Shown piece by piece: positions 17,296 through 24,918 of a stretch of 27,913 nucleotides of DNA (the stretch's first letter is position 1; every line of letters starts with the position of its first letter). A model generated the notes under the pieces. The model made no database searches, was not told where the DNA came from, and saw only the letters and a list, made by a program, of their open reading frames with translations. The stretch comes from Bacteroidales bacterium. GTDB taxonomy: Bacteria; Bacteroidota; Bacteroidia; Bacteroidales; UBA932. The stretch lies in NCBI GenBank assembly GCA_017535125.1, contig JAFXUS010000020.1:1-27913 (forward strand), in the 5' to 3' direction. The position numbers were made by a program, and so were the translations under genes.

Positions 17296-20109
17296 ATGCG
17301 TAAACTCCTCTTCCTTCCGGCGCTGCTGCTCTGTACGCAGCTCGGCGCCCAGCCCGTCGCAGCCGATCCCGAATTCCGCGTCGGCCGGCTCGACAACGGC
17401 CTGACCTACTATCTCTGCCACAACGAACTGCCGGCAGGCTGCGCGGACTTCTATATCGCGCACAACGTGGGCGCCCTGCAGGAGGAGGACAACCAGAACG
17501 GCCTGGCGCATTTTCTGGAACACATGGCCTTCAATGGCACCCGCCATTATCCGGGGAAGGGGATCCTGGAATTCCTGGCCCGGGACGGTGTGCGCTTCGG
17601 CTACAACGTGAACGCGTACACCACGCGGAACGAGACGGTGTACAACATTTCCTCCGTGCCCCTGGTGCGCAGCTCCTTCGTGGATTCGGTGCTCCTGGTG
17701 CTGCACGACTGGTCCTGCGACATTTCCTGCGAACAGCAGGCGCTGGACGACGAGCGGGGCGTCATCAGCGAAGAGTGGCGCCTGCACGACGATGCGCGCA
17801 CCCGCATCAACAACCTGCAGAACGGACTCATCTACAAGGGCTCCAAGCAGCCGTTGCGGACGGTCATAGGCTCTTATGAGGTCATCAACGGCTTCAAGCG
17901 CGAGGAGATCCTGGATTTCTACCACAAGTGGTACCGTCCCGACCTGCAGGCGATCATCGTGGTCGGCGACTTCGACCTGGACGACATGGAGGCTCGGATC
18001 CGGACGCAGTTCTCCGACATCCCCAAGGCCGTCAACCCCGCGCCGAAAGAACGCTACATCCCGCCGAAGCTGACGGAACCGCTGATCGAGGACATGACCC
18101 ATCCGCTGCTTACGTTCAACGGGGTCAAGTTCATTTTCAAACAGCCGTATCCCGACCGCGAAGGCCGGATGACGGAAGAATATTACCGGGACGTGCTCAG
18201 CCGCCAGATCGTGACCGCGGTGCTGTCGGAGCGCCTTCGCCGGCGTGTCCAGGAGGCGTCCTGCCCGGCCCGCTCGGCCGTGGTGGTGCTGAATGAATAC
18301 GAACCGGACTACTACATCAGCCTCTTCACGGTCATGCCCAAGAGCAAGGACGGCATCGCGGCGTGCATGGAATTCACCGCCCGGGAGATCCGCCGGCTGG
18401 TCGAATTCGGCATCAGCGCCGACGAATTCGAAGCGGCGCGCATGAGCGTGTTGCAGCGCCTTCATCTGGACGACGAAGTCAGCCGTGACAACGTGAAGAG
18501 CGAGGCGCTGGTGAAGGCGGCGATCGAGCATTTCCTGCGCAACCATCCGTTGCTGGACCCGACGGAACTCCAGGAGCTTCAGGCCCGTGTGATTGCTGAA
18601 ATCACGCCGGAGAGCCTGCAGGACTATCCGGCCCGGATGTTCCGGGAGAGTGAGGCCATCTATTCCACCTGCTACAACAACGTGGAGGAGCCGGGCATCG
18701 CCCCGACCGTGGAAGAAGTGCGCGCCATCCTGGCCCGCGTGGAGGCGGAGCCGATGGAGGCGCAGTACCTGAGCTATCCCAGGCTGGACCTGAACGTGGA
18801 CGCGGAACCGGGCAGCATCGTCCGCCGTCGCACCGACAAGCGGCTGGGCGGCTTGGAGGAGTGGCTGCTGTCCAACGGCGTGAAGGTCTATTACAGGCAG
18901 ACGGCGCCCATGAAGACCAAATACCATGTGGCGACCAGTTGGCATTTCGATACCGGCTACCGGAGCTACCCGGCGGACCGTCTCACCCCCGCGCGCTTCG
19001 CCGCGGCTTACAACAACCGGACGGTCGGTTTCCGCGGCTGCGACAAGCAGGCGCTGAGGAATTGTCCGGAACTGTCCGGCGTGGACATGCTCTTTCACAG
19101 CCTCCAGAAGTTTTCTTCCCTGGACGTCCTGACCGGCCGCGACCGGGCGGAAACCGCCTTCAAGGCAGCCTGGCTGCTGCTTCAGGAGCCGTATTTCGGC
19201 ACGGAAGGCGGTCTGGAGAAAACCAAGGCGGACAACCTCAGGAGCCTGGGCCGGAAGAAGACCGCCCGCACGCTCTTCGGGGAGAAATATGACCGGCTGG
19301 TCTATGGCGACCATCCCTGGCTGCAACCCATCGACTCCGCCGCCGTGGAGGCGGTGGACATGGCCCTGCTCCGGGAGGTGTACAGCCGGGCCTTCTCCGA
19401 TCTGGGCCACCTGTCGGTCTTCATCACCAGCGACCTGGACCGTGCCGACATCGAGGCGTACGTCTGTAAGTACGTGGCTTCGCTGACGGGGGATTACACC
19501 TGGCAGAAGACCGCTACGGCTTATCCGAAACCTGTGCTGACGGGGGAGAAGCTGATCTCGGAAACCAATCCGGCCGAGTCCGAACCCTTCTCGCAGGTGG
19601 ATTACACCTACGTGGCGGGGGTGAAGACCACGACCCGCAACATCGTACTGTCCGATTTCCTGGACTATATCCTTTCCGCCCGATACCTGAACCTGATCCG
19701 CGAGGAGCGGGGTGGAACGTACCATGTGGGCTTCTCGACGGAAGTCTCGAATTACCGGGAGCTGCCCTGGCAGGGCGACGTGCATTTCCAGACCCGTCCG
19801 GAGATGACGGAGCTGCTGGTCGGCGACGTCCGCGACGTGATGGAGGAAATGGCGAAGAACGGCCCGACCGCCGAGGAGATGGACCTGGCGCGGAAGTACA
19901 TCCTCAAGCGCCACGGCGAGGTCGAGCGCCGGGCGGCATTGTCGCTCGGCGACCAGCACGACCGCCTGCAGGATACCGTGCTGTGGGGCCGTGACTACGA
20001 CTGCGACTACGACGCCCTGGTCCGCGGCATCAAGGCCAGGGACGTGCGGAATCTCGCCCGGAAGTTCCTCACGGGCGACCACATCGTGGAAATCTATACG
20101 GAAGAATAA
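17296..20109 (+). CDS. M16 family zinc peptidase, full-length periplasmic (PqqL-like)
   Basis: Metallopeptidase of the pitrilysin/insulinase family that degrades polypeptides enclosed in a two-half chamber. The 937-residue protein has a signal peptide (cleavage near Gly-Ala-Gln, residue 19). The inverted zinc motif is His72-Phe-Leu-Glu75-His76 in HFLEHMAFNGT, and a further Glu ligand lies in ERGVISEEW (probably Glu160). Motif FGYNVNAYTTRNETVY follows as in active members. The C-terminal half carries the substrate-holding region (REERGGTYHVGFSTEVSNY) and has no second HxxEH. Length matches E. coli PqqL (about 930) and Fus-system FusC. It is last in the TonB operon and ends 4 nt from the convergent BT_3928-type gene. 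Confidence 0.95.
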   Translation: MRKLLFLPALLLCTQLGAQPVAADPEFRVGRLDNGLTYYLCHNELPAGCADFYIAHNVGALQEEDNQNGLAHFLEHMAFNGTRHYPGKGILEFLARDGVRFGYNVNAYTTRNETVYNISSVPLVRSSFVDSVLLVLHDWSCDISCEQQALDDERGVISEEWRLHDDARTRINNLQNGLIYKGSKQPLRTVIGSYEVINGFKREEILDFYHKWYRPDLQAIIVVGDFDLDDMEARIRTQFSDIPKAVNPAPKERYIPPKLTEPLIEDMTHPLLTFNGVKFIFKQPYPDREGRMTEEYYRDVLSRQIVTAVLSERLRRRVQEASCPARSAVVVLNEYEPDYYISLFTVMPKSKDGIAACMEFTAREIRRLVEFGISADEFEAARMSVLQRLHLDDEVSRDNVKSEALVKAAIEHFLRNHPLLDPTELQELQARVIAEITPESLQDYPARMFRESEAIYSTCYNNVEEPGIAPTVEEVRAILARVEAEPMEAQYLSYPRLDLNVDAEPGSIVRRRTDKRLGGLEEWLLSNGVKVYYRQTAPMKTKYHVATSWHFDTGYRSYPADRLTPARFAAAYNNRTVGFRGCDKQALRNCPELSGVDMLFHSLQKFSSLDVLTGRDRAETAFKAAWLLLQEPYFGTEGGLEKTKADNLRSLGRKKTARTLFGEKYDRLVYGDHPWLQPIDSAAVEAVDMALLREVYSRAFSDLGHLSVFITSDLDRADIEAYVCKYVASLTGDYTWQKTATAYPKPVLTGEKLISETNPAESEPFSQVDYTYVAGVKTTTRNIVLSDFLDYILSARYLNLIREERGGTYHVGFSTEVSNYRELPWQGDVHFQTRPEMTELLVGDVRDVMEEMAKNGPTAEEMDLARKYILKRHGEVERRAALSLGDQHDRLQDTVLWGRDYDCDYDALVRGIKARDVRNLARKFLTGDHIVEIYTEE

Positions 20110-20113
20110 GCTG

Positions 20114-21175
20114 CTAAAGCAGCAGCATCACCGCGAAAATATAGAGCAGGAAGGCCTGCAGCTTGATCCGGTCGCTGTTGTTCTCGGACAGCAGCGATTC
20201 GGTCACGTCTTCGGCCGCGAGGGCGGAGAGCTCTTCCCGGTCCGGCAGGTGCCGGAAATGGCATTTCGTGACGACCATGCCATCCTGGAGGAAGGCGCCG
20301 CCGCCGTTGGAGCGGTTCAGCGTGATGAGCTTCTTGGGGTCGGCGTAATAGGTGGCGGCGATCATTTCGGGTGGGAGCCCGTACGATTCCATCATTTCCG
20401 GCGTGGCGGCGGCCAGGATCATGGGCGTGAAGCCCACGGCGGCCGCGTCCTGTATCAGCTGCCGCACCCGCTCCCATTGCGCTGCTTTCAACTTGTCGGG
20501 CTGATAGACGGACACGACGATCAGGTTGCCTTCGACCAGCCGCTCGTCCACGTATTCGCCCTCGGCGTCGCTGATGGACAGGGTGGGGGTGCGGTCGTCG
20601 GTGGGGTCGATGATGTCTTCCGGCAGCATGAGCTCGGCGCCCGGGCTGAAAGGCGTGAAGTCCACCAGCGGGATGTTGATGGACGAATAGAGCAGGAAGA
20701 AGCAGACGGACAACGCCGCGATCGGGAAACTGACGTATTTGACCTTGCGGGTAATCTCCAGCTTGCTGAACGGGAGGAAGGCCAGGGCCCAGAGCGCCAG
20801 CAGGATGAGGTTCTTGACCAGGCTCTGGAAATGGGTCAGGCGGATGGCCTCGCCGAAGCAGCCGCATTCGATGCGGGGATTCTTGATATAGAGCACGAGG
20901 GTCAGCGCGGTGAAGACGACGAGCATGGCGCCGCAGGTGATGGCGGCGATCTTGCGCCAGACGCCTGTGATGAGGGCGGCGCCGACCAGGGTCTCCAGCA
21001 GGGCCATGCCGGAACCGATCACCCCGGATGCGCCCGTCAGGAAATACAGGTGCAGGAATTTGAGGTATTCCTCGACGATGAGGCGCGCTCCCGTGGGATC
21101 CATGAGCTTGAGGATGCCCGCGAGGAAGAACACGAAGCCGATCAGGACGGCGCTAATCCTTCGGATAACTCTCAT
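20114..21175 (-). CDS. BT_3928-type DoxX/MauE-like membrane protein with thioredoxin-like tail
   Basis: The 353-residue protein has four to five membrane helices (about 8-24, 50-70, 76-97, 120-136, 145-163). A Cys-Gly-Cys-Phe-Gly motif (104-108) after the third helix is as in MauE/DoxX redox-associated proteins. The C-terminal part (about 200-345) is soluble and resembles a thioredoxin-like domain without a CxxC, ending in a final hydrophobic segment. It is common in Bacteroidetes and of unknown function; a link to disulfide or quinone redox chemistry is inference. The ATG at 21175 lies inside tmk and overlaps its end by 23 nt in another frame, so translation is probably coupled. The longer open frame upstream to 21619 is antisense to nothing but lies within tmk and is rejected. 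Confidence 0.88.
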   Translation of the reverse strand: MRVIRRISAVLIGFVFFLAGILKLMDPTGARLIVEEYLKFLHLYFLTGASGVIGSGMALLETLVGAALITGVWRKIAAITCGAMLVVFTALTLVLYIKNPRIECGCFGEAIRLTHFQSLVKNLILLALWALAFLPFSKLEITRKVKYVSFPIAALSVCFFLLYSSINIPLVDFTPFSPGAELMLPEDIIDPTDDRTPTLSISDAEGEYVDERLVEGNLIVVSVYQPDKLKAAQWERVRQLIQDAAAVGFTPMILAAATPEMMESYGLPPEMIAATYYADPKKLITLNRSNGGGAFLQDGMVVTKCHFRHLPDREELSALAAEDVTESLLSENNSDRIKLQAFLLYIFAVMLLL

Positions 21176-21836
21176 AGACGGCTTTGATCTTGTCGAAAAT
21201 GGCGTCGGGCGGCAGCATGCGCCCCTCGGCGTCGCTGCAGTCCATGACGATGAAATGCGGATCCAGCGCGGCCTGGCGGCGGTACATGTCGCGCACCCGG
21301 CGCTGGAAGTTGATGTCGGCCTCGTGGATGTCCTGACGGCCGTGGAGATAACCCCGGTCGTCGCCGCCGCGCTGGGCGGAGAGGCTCTGCTCAACGAAGC
21401 CGATGGGCACGTCGAGGAAGATGTTGAGGTCCGGGCGCGGCAGGTCGAACTGCCCGTACTCGGTGTTGTTGATCCACTCGCGCAGGTCCTCGGCCTCGCG
21501 GTCGGAAGGGAGCTTGGCGCACTGGTAGGCGATATTGGAATAGACGTAGCGGTCCAGCAGGACGGTGCCTCCTTCGCGCAGGGTGCGCCGGATGTCCGGT
21601 GCGGCGTCGTGCCGGTCACCCGCGAAGAGCAGGGCCACCAGCTGCGGGTGGACGCTCTCGATGGAGCCGAATCCGCCGCGCAGGAACTTGCCGATCAACC
21701 CGCCCCACAGGGGCGCGTCGTAGCGCGGAAAATGGATGTATTCCAGCTTCGGGCAGACGGTGGCGAGGTATTCGCGGAACAATCTGACCTGGGTGGATTT
21801 GCCGGCTCCGTCCAGGCCTTCGAGTACGATCAGCAT
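21153..21836 (-). CDS. tmk: Thymidylate kinase
   Basis: Phosphorylates dTMP to dTDP in the cytoplasm. The 227-residue protein has the P-loop GLDGAGKST (7-15), the DRY motif with LLDRYVYSNIAYQ (93-105), and the base-binding region around FPRYD (36-40). A LID-like region is present around residues 160-180, with Arg in AQRGGDDRG. Length is normal. The start is ATG 21836, giving the canonical MLIVLEGLDGAGKST; the open frame continuing up to 22274 runs antisense to folP and is not used. It is divergent from folP across 40 bp. Confidence 0.96.
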   Translation of the reverse strand: MLIVLEGLDGAGKSTQVRLFREYLATVCPKLEYIHFPRYDAPLWGGLIGKFLRGGFGSIESVHPQLVALLFAGDRHDAAPDIRRTLREGGTVLLDRYVYSNIAYQCAKLPSDREAEDLREWINNTEYGQFDLPRPDLNIFLDVPIGFVEQSLSAQRGGDDRGYLHGRQDIHEADINFQRRVRDMYRRQAALDPHFIVMDCSDAEGRMLPPDAIFDKIKAVYESYPKD

Positions 21837-21843
21837 AGTAAGA

Positions 21844-21851
21844 CAAAGATA
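21844..21851 (-). promoter_or_regulatory. -7 box (TATCTTTG) for tmk
   Basis: An exact TAnnTTTG match on the minus strand ends 7 nt before the tmk ATG. No TTG is seen at -33. With the folP box 14 bp away on the other strand, the 40-bp gap holds two back-to-back start sites. Confidence 0.5.
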
Positions 21852-21864
21852 TGGATTTTTTCCG

Positions 21865-21872
21865 TAATTTTG
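21865..21872 (+). promoter_or_regulatory. -7 box (TAATTTTG) for folP
   Basis: An exact TAnnTTTG match ends 4 nt before the folP ATG at 21877. The TAA of the box is also an in-frame stop, which blocks any upstream extension of folP. No clear -33 TTG. Confidence 0.5.
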
Positions 21873-21876
21873 TGCT

Positions 21877-22623
21877 ATGACAGAAATCATGGCCATCGTC
21901 AACCTGACGCCGGATTCGTTTTTCGCGCCCAGCCGCGTCCGTGCAGAGGAGGCGCAGGAGCGGATCCGCACGCTCCGTGCGGAAGGCGCCGACATCATCG
22001 ACCTGGGCGCCATCTCCACGCGTCCGGGCGCCGCGGACGTGTCCCTGCGGGAAGAATGGCGGCGGCTCGCCCCCGTCGTCCGCAACTGGGACGGCAGCAT
22101 CCCGCTGTCGGTCGATACCACGCGCGCGGAAATCGTGCGGCGCATCTTTGACTGCGCCGGTCCCTTTCTTGTCAACGACATCTCGGCCGGAGAGGACGAT
22201 CCCGACATGCTCGCGACCGTCGGCCGGCTGGGCCTCCCGTACGTCGCGATGCACAAGCGGGGCAACCCCCGCACGATGGACGCGCAGTGCGACTATCCCG
22301 ACGGCATCATGGCGGCGCTGAAGGCCTATTTTACGGATTTCGCCCGCCGGGCGGAAGAGCACGGCATCGCCGACTGGATCCTCGACCCGGGCCTGGGTTT
22401 CGCCAAGACGGCGGAGCAGAACTGGGAGATCCTGGAGCGGCTGGAGGAGCTGCAGGGCTTCGGCCGCAGGATCCTCATCGGCGCGGCCGACAAACGCTTC
22501 ACCGGCGGCGACACCGAAAAAGCGCATCGTCTTGCCTTACGGCACGGCGCGGACATCCTCCGCGTCCACGACGTTGCCGCAGCATTGCAGACGCTTAGAG
22601 ATTCCGGGTCAAGCCCGGAATGA
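21877..22623 (+). CDS. folP: Dihydropteroate synthase, short form
   Basis: Joins para-aminobenzoate to dihydropterin pyrophosphate in folate synthesis. The 248-residue protein has recognisable DHPS motifs: NLTPDSFF (9-16), ISTRPGA, SVDTTRAE, LVNDISAG, AMHKRGNPRTM, DPGLGFAKTAEQN and the C-terminal ILRVHDV. Two things are unusual. It starts almost at the first motif, without the usual 15-25 residues before it, and an in-frame TAA at 21865 rules out a longer N-terminus. The usual SRKS segment reads AADKRF, keeping the Lys but not the preceding Arg. The last residues (DSGSSPE) and the stop come from a palindromic repeat, so the natural 3' end may have been altered. Confidence 0.9.
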   Translation: MTEIMAIVNLTPDSFFAPSRVRAEEAQERIRTLRAEGADIIDLGAISTRPGAADVSLREEWRRLAPVVRNWDGSIPLSVDTTRAEIVRRIFDCAGPFLVNDISAGEDDPDMLATVGRLGLPYVAMHKRGNPRTMDAQCDYPDGIMAALKAYFTDFARRAEEHGIADWILDPGLGFAKTAEQNWEILERLEELQGFGRRILIGAADKRFTGGDTEKAHRLALRHGADILRVHDVAAALQTLRDSGSSPE

Positions 22624-22645
22624 CTATAAGGAGCCCGGAATGACT
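22601..22645. repeat. Palindromic repeat overlapping the folP 3' end, plus a half copy
   Basis: ATTCCGGG (22601-22608) and CCCGGAAT (22614-22621) form a perfect 8-bp inverted repeat with a 5-nt loop. AGCCCGGAATGACT (22612-22625) is then repeated exactly at 22632-22645, 20 bp further on. The first unit encodes the last folP codons and its TGA stop. The unit resembles short dispersed palindromes known from many bacterial genomes; copy number here cannot be judged from one window. Confidence 0.8.
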
Positions 22646-22652
22646 CGTTTGA

Positions 22653-22733
22653 GGCTCGGAACGGAACTGTCCCCCGAAAGCATTTTCCGCAAGGAGATTT
22701 TTCTGCTTTCGGGGGACAACTTCCTTCCGGGCC
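22653..22733. repeat. Large imperfect palindrome between convergent folP and CPBP genes
   Basis: GTCCCCCGAAAGCA (22669-22682) and its exact complement TGCTTTCGGGGGAC (22704-22717) make a 14-bp perfect stem with a 21-nt loop. Outside it, GGCTCGGAACGGAACT and AACTTCCTTCCGGGCC extend the symmetry with a few mismatches to about 30 nt per arm. There is no T-run on either side, so it is not a standard intrinsic terminator, although it could slow RNA polymerase from both directions. Confidence 0.75.
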
Positions 22734-22740
22734 GCTCCGG

Positions 22741-23628
22741 TTATTCTTCAAATAACGGTTTGACCGGATCGAGGTTGCCTTCGGGGTATTCGTTCGGGAT
22801 GCGGTTGAAGCTGCGGATGATCAGCACCAGCAGCAGGAGGCAGGCGAAGAAGATCACCCAGTAGCGTCCGCCCGGGAACACGTCCATGAAAGAATCGACG
22901 TCCTTCAGCGAATCGATGTTCGACATCACCAGCGAGAAGGTGTTGTTGGCGAAATGCATCAGCATCGTGAGCTTCAGGGATCCCGTCTTGTAGTAAACAT
23001 AGCCGAACAGGCAGCCGAGCAGGAAGGCAGGCACGGCCTGCCAGGGATTGAGGTGGATCACCGCGAAGAAGATCGCGGAGAACACGATGGCCCAGACGGG
23101 CTTCACCTTGTTGCCCAGCAGCCCGCGCAGCACCATGCCGCGGCAGAGCCACTCCTCAAAGAAAGGAGCGAAGAGGCTGACCATCAGGAAATTGATGAAG
23201 ATGTTGCCTTCGCTGGTCATGCCCTTGAGCATGTTTTCCAGCCAGGCCGGCATCTCGGGCAGGACCGCCAGGACGGCCTCCGAGCAGAAGGCCAGGGCGA
23301 GGGTGGCGGCAATCACCAGGACGGCGCAGAACAGGCCGCCCAGCGGGCTGAAATGGTTGCTGTCCAGCTTCCGGCCCCCGCGGACCATGCTGTTGTTGCG
23401 GCTCTTGACGCTGGCGTACAGCATCGGCGGAATGAACATCAGCGGATAGGCGATGAGCGTGCCGTATTCCATGCCCGCCTCCATGCCGAAGATGGCGACG
23501 GCAGGGAGGGTCACCAGGTTGCCCAGCAGGAAGAAGGCCAGCAGGATGAACAGCTCCGCCACGCCGGGGACGAAGTAATTGAATTTCTCGAAGAAGCCGT
23601 AGTTCCTCGGACGGATACCTTTTGTCAT
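22741..23628 (-). CDS. CPBP family intramembrane glutamic endopeptidase
   Basis: Multi-pass membrane protein of 295 residues in the CPBP/CAAX-protease (Abi) family. The signature is complete: Glu158-Glu159 and Arg163 in FFEEWLCRG, His192 in FAVIHLN, and His225 with Asn228/Asn229 in MHFANN. Helices are visible at about 23-48, 56-73, 99-123, 143-156, 178-192, 199-212 and 249-272. Bacterial members cleave membrane substrates or take part in immunity and bacteriocin handling; the target here is unknown. It starts 6 nt after the nucleotidyltransferase stop and is probably co-transcribed with it. Confidence 0.93.
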   Translation of the reverse strand: MTKGIRPRNYGFFEKFNYFVPGVAELFILLAFFLLGNLVTLPAVAIFGMEAGMEYGTLIAYPLMFIPPMLYASVKSRNNSMVRGGRKLDSNHFSPLGGLFCAVLVIAATLALAFCSEAVLAVLPEMPAWLENMLKGMTSEGNIFINFLMVSLFAPFFEEWLCRGMVLRGLLGNKVKPVWAIVFSAIFFAVIHLNPWQAVPAFLLGCLFGYVYYKTGSLKLTMLMHFANNTFSLVMSNIDSLKDVDSFMDVFPGGRYWVIFFACLLLLVLIIRSFNRIPNEYPEGNLDPVKPLFEE

Positions 23629-23634
23629 GAGCGT

Positions 23635-24570
23635 TTACTGATAAAGCGGGGTGGGATAGACGCCCTCGCGGGCGAGTTGTGCGAATTTCTCGACCACGGC
23701 GGGGCGGTCCTCCTTGTAGGTCACGCCGAACCAGCGGGCCGGGGTGGACAGGACGTCGCAGCGGGCGCTGCCGTCGCGGATCATGCAATCGACGGCGTAG
23801 GGGATGTAGAACTCCTTCTTGAGCTCCTGGCTGTTCTTCTCGAGGAACTCCTCGAAGAGGACGGCGCTCTTCGCGAAATAGTCGGGGGTGAAGCCCCACA
23901 TGTTCATGGAGCAGAGGTCCTTGCCGCGCAGGACGACGTGCTCGCCCGTGGCGGAATTGTCGCCCGTGACGACGCCGTCGGCGCCCTGGATGATGTTGAG
24001 GTGCTCCACGACGTCGGTCAGGTGCTGCTCGGCATCGTAGTGGCAGATGCCGCGGGACACGCCGCCGGACTCGCTCAGCGTGTGGTCCAGCTCGAAGCCC
24101 ACGATGGCATAGACGCCCTGCGTGTTCTCGTGCGCACGGCACCAGTCGGCCGCGATGCGGAAGGACTCCTTGCCGTAGTAGTCGTCGCCGTTGATCACGA
24201 GGAAGGGCTCGTGGATGACTTCGGCGGCCATCAGCATGGCGTGGGCGGTGCCCCAGGGCTTCTGGCGCTCGGGGTTGAGCGGCAGGAAGCGGGCGGGAAT
24301 CTTGTCCAGCTCCTGGGTCACGAAGACGAACTCCAGCGGGGAGCCGTCGGTGCACTTGACGTGGCTGTATTTGCGCGCGACGGTCTCCTTGAACTGCTCG
24401 AGGAAATACTCGCGGACGATGTAAACGACTTTGCCGAAACCGGCCTGTACGGCGTCGTAGATGGAATAGTCAATGATGGTTTCGCCGTTCGGACCGACGC
24501 CGTCCATCTGCTTGAGTCCGCCGTAGCGGCTGCCCATGCCGGCGGCGAGGACGAGAAGTGTGGGTTTCAT
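23635..24570 (-). CDS. Sugar-phosphate nucleotidyltransferase-like protein
   Basis: The 311-residue cytoplasmic protein has a Rossmann-like NTP-transferase fold. The nucleotide-binding N-terminus is LLVLAAGMGSRYGGLKQMDG (5-24), with a PNGETIIDYS segment (27-36), PWGTAHA (105-111) and a metal-binding NGDDYYG (127-133). It resembles enzymes that make NDP-sugars from sugar-1-phosphates, but the GGLKQ form replaces the usual KP-containing loop and the substrate is unknown. The first gene of a two-gene unit with the CPBP protease. The ATG at 24570 is preceded by a promoter-like box. Confidence 0.9.
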   Translation of the reverse strand: MKPTLLVLAAGMGSRYGGLKQMDGVGPNGETIIDYSIYDAVQAGFGKVVYIVREYFLEQFKETVARKYSHVKCTDGSPLEFVFVTQELDKIPARFLPLNPERQKPWGTAHAMLMAAEVIHEPFLVINGDDYYGKESFRIAADWCRAHENTQGVYAIVGFELDHTLSESGGVSRGICHYDAEQHLTDVVEHLNIIQGADGVVTGDNSATGEHVVLRGKDLCSMNMWGFTPDYFAKSAVLFEEFLEKNSQELKKEFYIPYAVDCMIRDGSARCDVLSTPARWFGVTYKEDRPAVVEKFAQLAREGVYPTPLYQ

Positions 24571-24598
24571 ATCGAAAAATAAGATTTAGATTCTTTCG

Positions 24599-24606
24599 CA
24601 AAAATA
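24599..24606 (-). promoter_or_regulatory. -7 box (TATTTTTG) for the nucleotidyltransferase-CPBP unit
   Basis: An exact TAnnTTTG match on the minus strand lies 28 nt upstream of the ATG at 24570. It is directly next to the opposing box at 24609-24616, so the 57-bp gap is a compact divergent promoter. Confidence 0.5.
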
Positions 24607-24608
24607 AC

Positions 24609-24616
24609 TATTTTTG
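24609..24616 (+). promoter_or_regulatory. -7 box (TATTTTTG) for the FtsB/DivIC-like gene
   Basis: An exact TAnnTTTG match ends 11 nt before the ATG at 24628. This argues against the in-frame GTG at 24616, which lies within the box, and implies a leader of only about 5 nt. Confidence 0.5.
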
Positions 24617-24627
24617 TGCAAATAATT

Positions 24628-24918
24628 ATGGCCAGGCACACCAAAGACATCGAACGTTCCTTCCTTCGCTACGCCATCGTGGCGACGGCGCTCTTCCTGC
24701 TGTTCCTGTTTCTGAAGAAGGACAGCATCGTGAGCTGGGTGCAGGCCGGCATCACGCTCCGCCGCCAGGAGCGGCAGATCGAGCAATATCAACAGGAGAA
24801 CGAGGAGCTCGACCGCCGGATCCGGATGATGACGGGAGACCGCGACACGCTCGAGCGCTATGCGCGGGAGCAGTTCTATTTCGCGGAGCCCGGCGATGAT
24901 GTCTATATTATTGAATAA
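24628..24918 (+). CDS. FtsB/DivIC-like septum formation initiator
   Basis: Small bitopic division protein of the DivIC/FtsB family, which acts with FtsL and FtsQ at the septum. The 96-residue product has a short cytoplasmic tail, one membrane helix (about 14-31, YAIVATALFLLFLFL), a coiled coil (about 43-70, RRQERQIEQYQQENEELDRR) and the family's C-terminal LERYAREQFYFAEPGDDVYII. The ATG at 24628 is preferred to GTG 24616, which falls in the promoter box. Its last 11 nt overlap the 3' end of tilS on the other strand. Confidence 0.9.
   Translation: MARHTKDIERSFLRYAIVATALFLLFLFLKKDSIVSWVQAGITLRRQERQIEQYQQENEELDRRIRMMTGDRDTLERYAREQFYFAEPGDDVYIIE

Noticed and set aside
17179..20082. 967-codon open frame antisense to the M16 gene
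   Set aside because: It mirrors the M16 gene in a GC-rich genome. Its translation is rich in His, Arg and Val with no motif or export signal, while the plus-strand product has a complete M16 signature.
21837..22274. Upstream extension of thymidylate kinase to 22274
   Set aside because: The extension is antisense to folP, and the P-loop of Tmk proteins lies near the N-terminus, which fits ATG 21836.
22954..24582. 542-codon open frame antisense to the CPBP and nucleotidyltransferase genes
   Set aside because: It spans two well-supported genes on the other strand and shows shadow-type composition.
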